Part shown: piece after piece, positions 1 through 21,900 of the stretch
How positions within the stretch are numbered: the stretch's first letter is position 1
How the letters are laid out: every line of letters starts with the position of its first letter
From: Deuterostichococcus epilithicus
Lineage: Eukaryota; Chlorophyta; Trebouxiophyceae; Prasiolales; Stichococcaceae
Assembly (NCBI GenBank): GCA_033439295.1
Contig: JAVTLE010000008.1
Location: 1,178,001 to 1,242,000 of the forward strand
DNA: 64,000 bases
Reading direction: 5' to 3'
Position numbers and translations under genes: made by a program
Notes under the pieces: model-generated
What the model was told of the DNA's origin: nothing
Database searches by the model: none
The model's input: only the letters and a program-made list of their open reading frames with translations

Positions 1-96
1 TACGCCAGAGTCCGCAGTGCCAGCAGAACACGCATGCAGCGTCATCACAACGATTACAGACCACGTTATTGCAACCAAGAACAGACTCGACTGCAC

Positions 97-2048
97 CTGC
101 ATCCGCAGGTTGATGTCCACGCCGGCGTTCTTCTTTGCGGCGTCCACCAGCGCCTGCGGCGTCAGGTCCTGCTCCAGAAAGCCGTCGGCGTCGCCCTGGT
201 CGACCAGGATGGGCGGCAGTGCCGGGCCGCTGTAGCTCGCCGCCAGCTCTGTCGCATCATACTGCTTCCAGGCCGCCTTGTCCTGGTCGCCCAGGTACGC
301 TTTGAACGCTGCGATAGGAAATCAAGCTTCCATAACTAGGGATTTGCAGCCACAGCAGCTGCTGAACCAGAAGCGCATAGGCGGCAACCACGGCAAGCAG
401 CAGCTGGCGGTGCAGTCCACCGTGGCGACGTCCTCACCTGCCTCGGCCCTTGCTGAGACACATGCCAGAGCGAGGAGTGGCGTACAACCAAGCACCACAC
501 CATTGTGATGGCCGGCATTGAGGCTCAGGCAGCTGGCTCGCATGCTGCAGCGGCTCCGACAGCGTCGTGAGCGTCGTGTCTCAGACAGGGGAGAGCAGCC
601 GACCCAGTGGCAGGTTGCAAGCGCCCACCCTTCTGGCCCATGGGGACGGCGCTGGCGTTGCAGATGGGTGCAAATGCTGAGATGGACTTGTACACGGTGG
701 GGTTCTTCAGGCCGATCATGATTGCGCCTGCGTGCATGGTGCTGCCACCTTGCGTCACCCTGCCGCTGATACCGGTGTCGACATGACGGTAGCAGTTGCA
801 GCCGCCGGGGGCTTGCAGCAGCTCATGCACAGCAGAGCACAATAGAGCACAGCAGCACGCTTCTTGCGCTTTGCCGCATCGCTGCCCAGCTGCATGTGGC
901 AGCAGGGGCGGAGCGCAGTGTGATGCACGACACGGAATGTCGCTTCAGACGCTTGGTTGGCGTCGAAAGTGCTCACCGTGGCCGCCCATAGAGTGGCCCA
1001 TGATGCTAGCGGTCTTTGTGTCCAGGCTGCTAAAGGCAGGGTCGGATTCCAGCAGCGCCGGGAGCTCCTTGGTGACATAATCGTACATGCGGTAGTTCTT
1101 CCACTTTTCCGTCTGCACACGAAGATTTCTGTGCTCGAGAGGTTGTCCGTGCTGCGATTGTGTGTCCCTGCATTCTGTGCGCCACTGCATTCTCCATGTC
1201 CACGTTGCAACGATCGCAAGCTGACGCACCGTCGCATTCAGGTAGAAGCCGGCGGATGTGCCCAGGTCAGATGAATCATCCTCTCCTTCAATGTCCAGGC
1301 CGCGCGGGGAGGTGTCGGTCACGACCAGCGCGACGCCCAGCTCGGCGGCCTTGCGCTGCGCACCCGACTGTGCGACAGCAGCACGGGCGGCCCGTCAACT
1401 GCAGCAGTTGCCATGGTATGAATCGTTGGGTGGTTGTGCATGACAACGCCAGGCGCGTTGCCGGCTTTCCGGACTGTCCAAAGCATACCCAACCTTCTGC
1501 GTGAAGTTCTCGTCCGTGCAGGTCAGGCCCGACAGGAAGTATAGCACCTGCACAATGACGCCTAATACGCTCATGCGTGGCCCTCAATCTCGCAAGCGAT
1601 ACAGGCGATCGGGTCAGGAATGCAGTGCGTGCGGTCTCGCCGGATCCAGCCACGCTGAAGCATCCAATGAGCAAGCGGCAGAGGCAAATTACTCACCGGG
1701 ACCTTGCCCGTCTCCGCTGCGGGCGGGAAGTACACAAAAAACTTCATCTCGCATCCGCACTCCTTGGAGGCATGCTGGAACCGCTTGTTGTAGCCTCCGA
1801 AGAACTGCAGAATGACACAATCATGCGTGCTGGGTGCCAAAAATATATATGTCACAACTCGCTATCACCGGATGCAAATGCGATGGATGTCAGCTAGCGT
1901 TCGTCAGCATTGCTGCAAGTGCTTGCTGGTATCCCATAGAGCTCTCGGTGGCGTTGTTGCACTGCGTTACTAGTTTCGGTGACCGAAGGTTGTGCTTCCA
2001 CCTGGCAGCCGTCCATACCTTGTTAGATTGGAGCTCCTTTACAGCCAT
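97..2048 (-). CDS. S-formylglutathione hydrolase (esterase D), 3' end outside window
   Basis: Hydrolyses S-formylglutathione to formate and glutathione, the last step of glutathione-dependent formaldehyde detoxification in the cytosol. Seven exons can be placed: 2048-2019, 1804-1697, 1547-1494, 1367-1230, 1112-977, 727-629 and 308-97, with compatible phases and 259 codons in total. The protein starts [10 protein letters not shown] and continues FFGGYNKRF, the usual family N-terminus. Other landmarks are [41 protein letters not shown] and the nucleophile elbow GHSMGGHG (catalytic Ser); the Asp lies in the VDQGDADGF segment. The exon ending at 97 has a CAG|GTGCAG donor, so the final exon, with the catalytic His (PGYDHS in relatives) and about 25 residues, lies beyond base 1. 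The first exon is a 30-base exon far upstream; the apparent in-frame Met at 1855 is intronic. A well-conserved, confident call. Confidence 0.93.
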
Positions 2049-2824
2049 GTTGCCGGTTCGTTTATGTTTGGTGATCAATGCTGAATGAACGCAGTCAAGA
2101 CTTCTGTTGGGAATTCTATTAGTTGCAACTGGCGTCATTTGCCCATCTCGTAAAAGATGGCTGACAGTACAGCGGGAGCTGGAGACATGCGATCTTTATG
2201 TACACAGCTCGTGTACGTAGTGTTCGAGGCTGATCTGAAGTGGATGTCAGTCTTCTCGCCAAAGGGGCTTTTCGAAGCAGAGGTGCTTCCCAGAGGAGGG
2301 GCCAGGGGCTTCTGCCATTCGCCCACCGCATTGAAGTAATAATACCCGCCATGCCAGCAGTAGTGTGTCCGCGGTGCTTAGTTGATATCGTATTCTGGTG
2401 TTGACTTGGTTTACCACTGGACCAGGCCGTGGCATCCTGTGATGGTTGCTCAGGCGTATGTCTCGTGATCCCTTTCAGGAACGAGTCAACTACAATGTCT
2501 GCAAGCAGGGGCCTGATCTGCGCAGCAACGAGGCGGCAATATTTCGGTGCAACTGCTGGCACTGTTCCCGAGTGCAGGCTGATCAGAGGGCGCCATTGCA
2601 CTGCTCGGGTGCGCGCGGCGTCTTCCGCTTCAGAGGGCTGCGAAGCACGACACAGTTCAAATCAGGCATGCCTGGGCGTATCCTGATGCCGACCACCAGT
2701 CAGGATGTGGGTGGCAATCTCGGGCGGCGCAGTGAGGCGCACCTGTGCAGGGCACCATCGCACGACAGCACACTCCGCGACACTAGCGGCAGCCGGCAGC
2801 TGTCGACCGGTGCTCCCGCCAGTC
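2049..2824. other. Intergenic stretch between SFGH and CTP synthase
   Basis: Holds the upstream region of the SFGH gene and the 3' flank of CTP synthase, both on the minus strand. A minus-strand open stretch at 2326-2135 (start MGEWQKPLAPPL) has no family I recognise. It could be a 3'-terminal exon of CTP synthase, because the CTP synthase stop coincides with a CAG|GTGAGA donor-like sequence, but nothing proves it. Otherwise I see no gene. Confidence 0.4.
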
Positions 2825-7497
<4,673 letters not shown>

Positions 7498-7842
7498 GAT
7501 GGCTGCTGAATTCCGACACCGGCCGTCGTCCCGTGCAGCGTAGGTCCGACGGGCCCCACGCTCGACCTAACGTGCCTAGCTGGTGACACAACGCTATCGG
7601 GGCCAGGAAACTATCTGTGGACACTGCGGTGGGCAGCGGTGGCCCGTGAAGCTTTGAATTGAAACTTGGAGACTGCGAAGACTCTGCAAGGGACCCCATG
7701 AATAATCGTAGCTGGGAATGCAGCCAACATGTTTGAATTTTTGTGCCATGCCCAGCCATTGCCGAAGGTGCACCAGGCGCAGCAAGCAAGCCGCCGTCTC
7801 CATGATCTGCTAGCGTAGGCCTGTGACCAGCGGTCGCCAAAG
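7498..7842. promoter_or_regulatory. Shared divergent promoter of CTP synthase and MCM7
   Basis: The start codons of CTP synthase (minus) and MCM7 (plus) are only 345 bases apart, so both promoters must lie here or overlap the first exons. No convincing TATA box is seen. Two copies of TTTGAATT lie at about 7653-7660 and 7732-7739, and TCGCCAAAG precedes the MCM7 start, which on the other strand reads TTTGGCGA, one base from an E2F-type site. These motif readings are tentative; the divergent layout is certain. Confidence 0.5.
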
Positions 7843-14041
<6,199 letters not shown>

Positions 14042-15853
14042 CCCTGCTGAGCGTTGGGTGTCGCGCTCGACGCAGCGGTCACTGCCGCACTGATTGTATA
14101 TTGCCGTCAGATTGTTGTTGCTGCTGGTTTTGCTGGTCCCGCTCTGCTGAGACGACTCGCCAAAGGGGCATGTTGACAGACGCCGTGTTGACGCTGTGGA
14201 TAAGATGCTGCCGGCGGCCGTGAAGAGATCCAGTATGGACTGGCACCATCTAGCGCCTGCAACATGGAACTTGTGCACATTGCTGGCCAGTCTCCACGAC
14301 AAGGCTCGGACCAGTGGGTGTTCACCTTCACATGCATGCACGGCGAAGGAATCGCACGTAACGAGCGAAGATCTCGAAAGGGATCTCTAGCTGGAGATCT
14401 TGATCTGGAATGGTTTGGCGCAAGGTTTGGCGCACCGGGAAACATAGTGGTGCTCGCGCGATTTTGTGATATTTGTGATTTCGCCGGGCAAATCTGCGCC
14501 AGAACACCAATTGCATGCCGGGCTTCTTCGTGGCTGTGGCTCAAGTGTGGCGAGGAGCAGCTTCAGGCCTCAGCGCCTCCTCAAGCCTGCAGCCAGCAGC
14601 CCGAACCTGCGTCAGAGGAGGCGTGCGTGACTTGTGGCAAACGTTTCGACTGCCGTGATCCGACAGCGCCGCAGCGTCTTCTTGAAATAGCGCCGCTCGA
14701 CTACTCCCACGGTGAGCTTGCGCGCCGCCGCCGCCGCAGTGTTGGATTCGTGTGATCGAAGGATCACACCCAAGCCGACGATTGATATCCGTATGCACCT
14801 GTTCGTGCGAGCATGCCGTCGTCGTGTGTATGCGTCTGTGTGGATGATCGAGGACGCGGTCGATCACGGGGCCGCATGTCCGTGGCCTCCTCAAGGCTGC
14901 AGCACCACCCTTCGACTGACGCGCTCCCCGGTTCGTATGCGCAGCCCCGTTGGCGCGGGCAAACGCGTCGCCGCGCTCAGAGCGTCGAACAGCGGCTGTG
15001 GAAGGCCACCAGCATTGACGTCGGCCGCGTCGCGCAAGCAGGCAAGTGCCAGAGGCCTCTGATCTAGCCTGACTCAAAGGGAGCCCAGAACCTCTGACTT
15101 CCCGATCGGTGGCCGAGACGCGCTGCCCGGTGCGCTGCCGCCATTCACAACGGTAGCCTATGACCAGAGCAGCCGCCTGGGACCTGCCGCCCGATCGGCT
15201 GCGCCCCGTGCACGCCGTGCCAACGCCTCGGCGTCGTGGGGGGAGCAGGATCGCCATGCATGCGCCACGCAGCACACCAAGGCGATGCTGGTTATGCATT
15301 GGTGCTGCTGCTGGGGAGCCGTACTCGCTTAACGCGCCACACCGGGTGGCCGGGCGCTAACACAGCCAGATATCTTCGCGGGTGAGGCGTCTGTCAGCCT
15401 GGGCCTTTTGTGTGTTTTGGCCGCGAGCGGGCCGAGGCCGAAGGATCCTTGACCGCGGAGCGTCTGGTGGCACGACGGACACCCGCATGCGGGCGGCCGA
15501 TCCGCTGTCCTGGGCTTTGCAATGTCTGGGGGACGGCACAGACCAGCCGTACCTGAGCAATGTTCGAATACGGTCTGACAATGCAACGGGAGGTCAACCC
15601 CGCGGGAACCGTTCTCTGTTGGCAACGGTTTGCTCGAGCAGTCGCTCTCGAGGCGTTGGCGTCCTTTCACAACTCTGGAGCCCCTGGCTCACTCGGCTGC
15701 CGGAGGCGCAATTCGAATCAGTCTGGGTCAGTCTGCGATACGAATGCCCTCCGCAACAGGCGGCCGGCCGGCAAACAGAGTGGATCCCTTTCCTCCATGC
15801 CTGCGCGCACTCGGCGGCGCTGACGTTCACGCTCGCCGTGCAGGGGCGCGAGC
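14042..15853 (+). other. Unresolved region between MCM7 and cyclin D, probably a small plus-strand gene or 5' UTR exons
   Basis: After the MCM7 stop there is 1.8 kb with no gene I can name. It contains an E2F-like site cluster at 14414-14441. Downstream are possible plus-strand exon pieces: an open frame to a CACG|GTGAGC donor near 14710 with a CVTCGKRFDC stretch, a piece near 14900-15044 followed by AG|GCAAGT (a textbook GC-type donor), and an 89-codon frame from 15063 to 15332 (includes DFPIGGRDALPGALPPF) ending in TAA. I could not join them in one phase. A 252-codon minus-strand frame (15299-14541) is Arg/Ala-rich and looks like the antisense of GC-rich DNA. A CAG acceptor lies 10 bases before the cyclin start, so some of this may be cyclin 5' UTR with an intron. 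Confidence 0.3.
14414..14441 (+). promoter_or_regulatory. Cluster of E2F-like binding sites
   Basis: Two identical TTTGGCGC octamers lie 12 bases apart (14414-14421 and 14426-14433), followed directly by CACCGGGAAA, whose complement reads TTTCCCGG. All three resemble the E2F/DP consensus TTTSSCGC. The motif match is seen directly; that it drives S-phase transcription of the downstream unresolved gene or of cyclin D is inference. Confidence 0.5.
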
Positions 15854-17776
15854 ATGGACCATCTCCTGTGCGAGGAGGACCTGCTGGACCTGCTGGAGGT
15901 GCCGACGGCCGAGGAAAACATGCTCGAGACGCCCCGGGAGCTCGCGGAGGCCGACAGCGACGGCGAGGAGCTGACGGGGCGGCTGCCGACGCGCTGCGAT
16001 GAGGACTACACGGCTCGGCTGCACGTGCTGCTCGCACTCGAGTCCGGCCAGCTGACGAGCGACTACCTGCGACGCCAGCGCGGCCTGGACGACACGCACC
16101 GCTTCTCCATCGTCCAGTGGCTGCACGTGGTGCGCTCCGCGCCCTGCTGGTCCGGCGTGCTCGCCCAAAATATCTGCACCTCGCGGCTGCTGTCATCCCC
16201 AGCTGGCAGGCATTCGAAGCTGTTACAACTTGCAACCGCTCCTGGTACTTCAGCCGATCAGTCTGACTGCACCCTCCGCAGGCCTGCTTCCATTTCAAGC
16301 TCAACCTCAGCGCGCTGGCCATTGCCGTGCGCCTCCTGGACCGCTTCCTGGATGTGCACATGATCCAGGTGCGCACGCGGCCAGCGTACCGCAGCCGTCA
16401 CATGCATGCTGATGCCTGTTGGTGCCTCATCCATGCGTGCGTCACTGGAGTCGACCGAGCGTCAGCCAGGCGTCCCACCCGTGTTCACGGCTGTGAGCCT
16501 GTGGTGCTGCAGAAGGACCAGGTGGCCAGCGCCCAGTGCGTTGCGGTGGCGTGCCTCACCATTGCCGCCAAGCTGGACGGCCCGGACGCCGTCGAGAACG
16601 TGGCAAATTTTCAGGTGGCGCTCACGCCCCTCCACAGCCCTTGTGATGTCAACAAGGCTCTGCGGCTCTGCGCCGTGCGACGACGTTGCAGGCTTGGGGT
16701 CAGTCGCCACAGTGCCGCTGACGCTTTCCTGCGCGCTCGCCCGCAGGTGCAGACGCCGGTCTGGTTCACAGCATTCTCAGCCGCCGACATCCGGGCCATG
16801 GAGCTGAAGATCCTCAGCGCCCTGGACTGGCGGTCCATGTGCGCCACGCCCGTGGACTTCCTCGATTGCCTGCTGTGCCTGGCTAACGTCGGCCGTGACG
16901 AGGCCGGCGTGCTGGTGGAGGACGGCCGCCCTGCTGGCTGTGTCCGCCGCATTGCACAGGAGCTCATCATCCAGACGCTCAAGGGTGCGCGCCGCGCCCT
17001 TGTTGTGGCTGTCTCCCGTGCCACGACTCTGTGTTGCGAGACCCTGCTACGGCTGCAAGCCGGCTCTGTCAGTGGAGCGCCAAGGCCCATCACCAACTTC
17101 GCTTGCACTCGCGGTGCTCTCGTGCCGCCATCCACCACCATTGCCCAGTCATCGAGTCGTTGCACTGCTCATGCATGTCGAATCCCAGAGATCTCGTCAC
17201 TGACGGTGGTGCTGCTCCTCTGTGCAGAGTCGCAGTCCATCACCATGCGGCCGTCCTGCATGGCTGCCGGCGCAATTCTGGCCGCCATGCACTTCTGCTA
17301 TGGCTCTGGCTACGAGCTTGCCTCAGCCTTCTACCACTTCGCCTTCTTCCTGGATCAGGTGACAGCAGCCGCCTTGTTTCGATGAGCCCAATGTCTCACT
17401 GCCAATGCCGCTGTGCATGTGTGGCATTGCTGGTGCATGCCCCCTTGCTTCGCGATGACACATGGCGTTGCGCGCGACGCATCACCAGCCAAGACGCGGT
17501 TCGAGTGTCCGCACCTTTTTTTGCTGAGTCTTGAACAATTCACTGCAGGACGAGGTGCAGTCCTCCTGGGACCAGCTGTCGAACAACTGTGCCGCCGAGG
17601 CTGCCGAGGCATTCAGACCACAGCAGCCGCGGCCGCCGGCCGCGCAGGCTGTTAACATCCCAATCAAGGCGCCGCCTCCCAGCAGCAGCTACAGCAAGGA
17701 CGAGTGCTCGCCCACTTCGGTGCTCGTGGCGGCGCCCTCTGCGCAGCCGTCGCCGCAGCTGTCCTTCGAAATTTGA
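15854..17776 (+). CDS. D-type cyclin
   Basis: Regulatory subunit for a G1 cyclin-dependent kinase acting on the retinoblastoma (RBR/MAT3) pathway. Six exons join in frame to 353 residues: 15854-16129, 16282-16368, 16513-16614, 16747-16984, 17228-17358 and 17549-17776. The N-terminus MDHLLCEED carries LLCEE, an exact LxCxE retinoblastoma-binding motif at residues 4-8, the hallmark of D cyclins. The cyclin box follows with HRFSIVQWLH, CFHFKLNLSALAIAVRLLDRF, QCVAVACLTIAAKLDGP, ELKILSALDWRSMCATPVDF, then a second fold with SITMRPSCMAAGAIL. The tail is Ser/Pro-rich (SSSYSKDECSPTSV and SAQPSPQ), PEST-like, as expected for an unstable protein. Family is clear; which D subclass is not. Downstream of the E2F-like cluster and MCM7. 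Confidence 0.93.
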
Positions 17777-18919
17777 AGCGCCACGAGCCGCCCCCAGCCG
17801 CCGCGAGTCCAACGCCGACTGTCTCACTCTGTTGACACTCGGATTGCTGGGACACCTGCAAGCAGCAAGCCGCGGCGGCGGCGGCGGCGGCAGTACCGGT
17901 ACAGCTGCATGCGCGGCGCACTGCGGCTGCAGCCAACTAAATGCCAGTGATTCTGGAGGCCTCAAAGGATTGTGGAGACAACGCTCGACTCACCCATCAA
18001 TCGGTCGGTCGGCAAGCAAATGTGCCGTTGGTTTTGGTTTCTGTGACATCGCGTCGGGCGATCTGTTCGGGGGTCTCCCTGTGGGGGTGGAGTGCACGCC
18101 GCACTCCACAATAACGAGAGGTTCTGACCTTTCCTGCTCTCTCTGTAGCGACCCACCATTTTTCCTTAGCACCGCTCGTGGTTTGTGCTGCCCTCCGTTC
18201 TTCTCTTCATGTGGTTTAAGGCAAAATTCGCTCCTAGCGTGCGGACGCACCGACAATTGAAAAATGTTGATATGAACGCACTAGAGGTGGTTTTGGAAGA
18301 CATGTAAATTGCAAGCACTGAACCACGTACTCCTCCCCACATCTCCATTCTTAACCATCCGCACCACCGCAAAGATACAAATTTCACTACACCACTTACC
18401 ACCTACAACGTGTTTTACTGATCCTTGCACAGTGCAGGACATGCCAATTTTGATGGAAGTGGCTGACTAAACTCTTAAGGTGAATTTGATGCTGAGCGCA
18501 GCTGTGCAGCTCGAAATGCTGCTATGCCGAGATTTTAGCTGGCAGGACATGCTTACAAGTCATTTCAAGGCGTCCAGACATGCGACAACCTCTTTCCTAC
18601 AGCTCTCGATGCGCTATATGCGGCACCTACACGACACGCTCTCTGCTCCTGCAAACTGCTTGGTGCAATATGCCTGCACAACAGCAGGTGCGCTGCAAAC
18701 CACATTGAGATCTGGCCGTTTGTTGAACGGCGGCCATGCATTGTTTGCCTGCCATGCAATGCAGGAAAAGCCGTGGTTCTGCTGCCAGAAGAGCGGGCCC
18801 GCCTACAGGGGGCGCTCACGCCCAGGCGCGGCCACCGCCGGCCCATGGAGCGGCCGCTGCCCCGCGAGGGGGGTCTGCAGACAAACGGGGGCCGACGACA
18901 CCACTCGGCGCCAGCCTGT
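17777..18919. other. Convergent intergenic region, cyclin D / importin beta
   Basis: Both flanking genes end into this 1.1 kb. It holds a (GCG)n run at about 17872-17891 and a lower-GC stretch from about 18230 to 18480. I see no coding exon with splice support and no recognisable RNA gene. A TGTAA motif, the chlorophyte-type poly(A) signal, occurs near 18303 but is far from the cyclin stop. Confidence 0.4.
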
Positions 18920-21900
18920 CTACGCCATGGACTTCTGGATGACCTGCGCCGCCCAGTCGGCGGTGTCGCTGAGCCCAGCGTCGGAGGAGGCCTGCGCCTC
19001 GCGCACAAACTGCACCACGGCGGGCTTCTGCTGGAACAGCGCGCCGACGCCGGTGAGGGAGGACGCCAGGTCGCCCAGCAGCGCCACGGCCGTCTTGTTG
19101 ACTGTCGAGTCCTGGTTGGCTTTGTCGTTGAACAGGTACTCCACAAAGTCGATGGCACCCTGCTGTCACAGGAATTCGCGGGTCAGCCTCCTGTTCAACC
19201 CATGCCGGGCTCGCCGCGCGCGGTGCGCGCGAGGGTGCGGGCTCAGGTGTGGGGCGCAGGCTGCCACGGCGCATGCGCTGCTTCCGGTCGCGTGGTCGAG
19301 CAAGGTGTGCAGCGAGGCGGCAGGATCGCAGCACAGCCACGACTGAATGCGGCCCCTGCAGTCCTGCAGCCCACTCAGGCGCACCATGCGACTGGGCATG
19401 CGATAACCGAGTCGGTGCGCTCCAAGGCACTGGGGAAGCCGGCAGGGGCATAAACACGCACGGTGGCGGCGCCGACGAGGTGCTGGTTGACCTTGTCGCG
19501 GGACAGGCCGTTGAGGATGCCGGAGTAGGCCTCCAGAATGCCGTGCCGCAGCAGGTTGTTGTAGTCGAAGAAGTCCTCGTCCCCCGTCTGCTGCTGCTGC
19601 ACGCTCAGCGCCTGCAGGTCGTGAAAAAGTGACAGTGACGCAAAGTTCAGTGACTGCAGGCCGAGCGGCGGCGCAGGTGAAGGCACGGGAGCCGTGCTTT
19701 GGTGAACTTTCCAGCGGCACCGCCGCTGTCAGACACGTGCGCAAGGCAGGGGCAGACTCGACAGTTTCAAGCAGCTCGACACAGCCTCCAGTCTGACCAT
19801 CTGGGGGTGCCACACGGCAGCCTGGACGAATTGTACAGCCGACACAGAAATACACAGCCGACGGGTGGTCGATCCCACAAATTCACGGCAGACAGCTTCA
19901 TGGCAGACCTCAGAGGTGCAGACAGGGCAGATCTCAACAGGTGCAGACGAGACCCGCCTGAGCGGACGCCAGCATGGTGAGGCAGTGCGACAGGTAGGCC
20001 TCGAACTTGTCGCCGATTGCGAGCGCGACGTCGCCAAAGGCGGACAGGATCTGCGGCTTGATGTTGCGGTGCACCGCGTCCGACTGCAGATTGGCCAGCA
20101 GCACCGCCATCACGCGGTCGCAGTAGGGCGCGACCGCCTCCTCGATCGCGCGGCACACGTCGCCCAGCACGCCCACGCTCACCTGGCACACCTGCCAGTC
20201 CTGCGGCCAAGCGTTCTNTGGGGNGGGGGGTGAGCACGCTCGGGACAGCCGGGGCGACAAAGGCGTGACACGCAACGCCGCCGGCGCCAACGCTGCTGGG
20301 CTGGGCACGCGCCTGGCACAGTCTCTACTCTCCATGGCCCTCGGACATGGAGGATGCGAGGCATGCTGCTGTGGCGCTGGGAACACTACAGCCTGAGTTC
20401 ATCTGCGGGCTGGAGGCTGCCTGCGGCTCTGCATCAGTCGGCAGCCCGGCCCGCATGCCCTCGCGCAGTCACGACTCGAGCAGGGGCTTGCGGCGCCGAG
20501 CGAACCTGGTGGTTGGTGAGGCCGGTCTGCAGGACCGGGAAGAAGCTGTCCATGTACTTGACAAACTGCTTGCCGGTGGTGTAGGTGAAGGCGCCCACCG
20601 CCAGCAGCGCCTCCTCGTGCACCGTGGCGCTGCGGCACGCAAACACCCGCAGCAGCACCTGCGCATCCAGGTGTTGGGTTGTGTTGATGCGCAGGGGCCG
20701 CAGCTGTGTGACCAGTCTTCTCGGGAGACGCAGTCCCCTTCGGATAACAGCAGTACCTTGATGCTGGCAGCGCTGGCCCACAAACTGACAACAGGTCAAT
20801 GCCCACAGGTGCGGCTCCCGTGCTGACGGAAGCGTGTGAGATGGCACGGTGCCTGACGCCGAAGACCAGCGGGATCATGTCGGCACGGCTGCTGCTGCAC
20901 GGTCGGAGGGAAAATGTCTGTGGAAACCCTAAACCTAGACCATAAACTACATACCTCCATGATGGCGTCGCCAAATTGGAGCACACCAGCCTTCGTGGCG
21001 TCTGACTCGCTGAGCTTCTGGATGATGACCTGCAGCACTCCGCACAGCAGCCCCTGCGCCGCGGGAACGATGTGGACTGGTGAAGGGGGGGGACGCATGC
21101 CACAGCAGGCATGCCCGGAGGCACAGGCCAGAGGAGGGTCCCTGGCGCCTGTGCAACTGCGCTGCGCGGCGTGCTGCCATCGGCTCAGGGCTGCGGATGC
21201 CATCAGCGAGCAACCACGGAGGTCAGTGCTGCGCTCGCGGAAAGACAGCCGGTCCCCGAATGACTTGCAACCCAAAGCGGACCTACACGTCGAAGGGCAG
21301 GGCAGCGCGCGTGCCTGGATCTCGGACTGGCGCTCGATAGCCTCGGGGGTGGAGGGCTGCTGCGCCAGCGTCTCGTTGAGCTTGTTGATCATGAGCGGGA
21401 TGAGCTGCCCCACCATCGGCAGCGTGTCCGGGCTCGCGCACCGCACCACCTCGTTGATTGCCTCGAACGCCTGCGCCTGCAGCCGGGTGCTCTCCGCCTG
21501 CCGCGCCGCCTGCATCGCACAGGAGGCACGGTGTTTCAGGCTCAGCATCGGCGCGGTGTGTCAGGCTTGATGTTGGCGCGGTGTATCCGGCTCGGTGTCA
21601 GCAAGGATGCGGAAAATGGGCTGGGCGAGCCAGGTGTGCGTGAGGCGCACCGTTTCAAGGAGCGCCTGGACGATGTCCTTGAAGTAGGGCGACAGCGGCG
21701 ACGCCGTGTCGCTGTCCTTGAAGCCCGCTGCCAACTGACTGAAAGCGTAGCACACCTGCACAGAGAGTGCAGGTGACAGCAGTGAACAAGTGGGGCCTGC
21801 TGGCCTTCCCCGCATGCCTCTTGCTTGCGTCCATGTGTCCGAGAGGTGGTGGATGATGCAGGGGAGTTGGGCATGCGGCCTTCAGTGGGTGTGCAGCACT

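Noticed and set aside
1697-1855. Start of SFGH at the in-frame Met of [12 protein letters not shown]
   Set aside because: The segment before FFGGYNK is intronic; a distant 30-base exon gives the family N-terminus [10 protein letters not shown] with a proper AAG|GTATGG donor.
14541-15299. Minus-strand open frame of 252 codons between MCM7 and cyclin D
   Set aside because: Arg/Ala-rich with no family; the plus strand has splice sites and better-looking frames in the same place.
18230-18480. Low-GC stretch considered as a small nuclear or nucleolar RNA
   Set aside because: No conserved box motifs or convincing stem structure could be recognised by eye.
20924-20938. Telomere-like AAACCCTAAACC in an importin intron, and CCCTAAACCC near 39211
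   Set aside because: Each is under two repeat units; too short to call an interstitial telomere, and single 7-base units are expected by chance in 64 kb.
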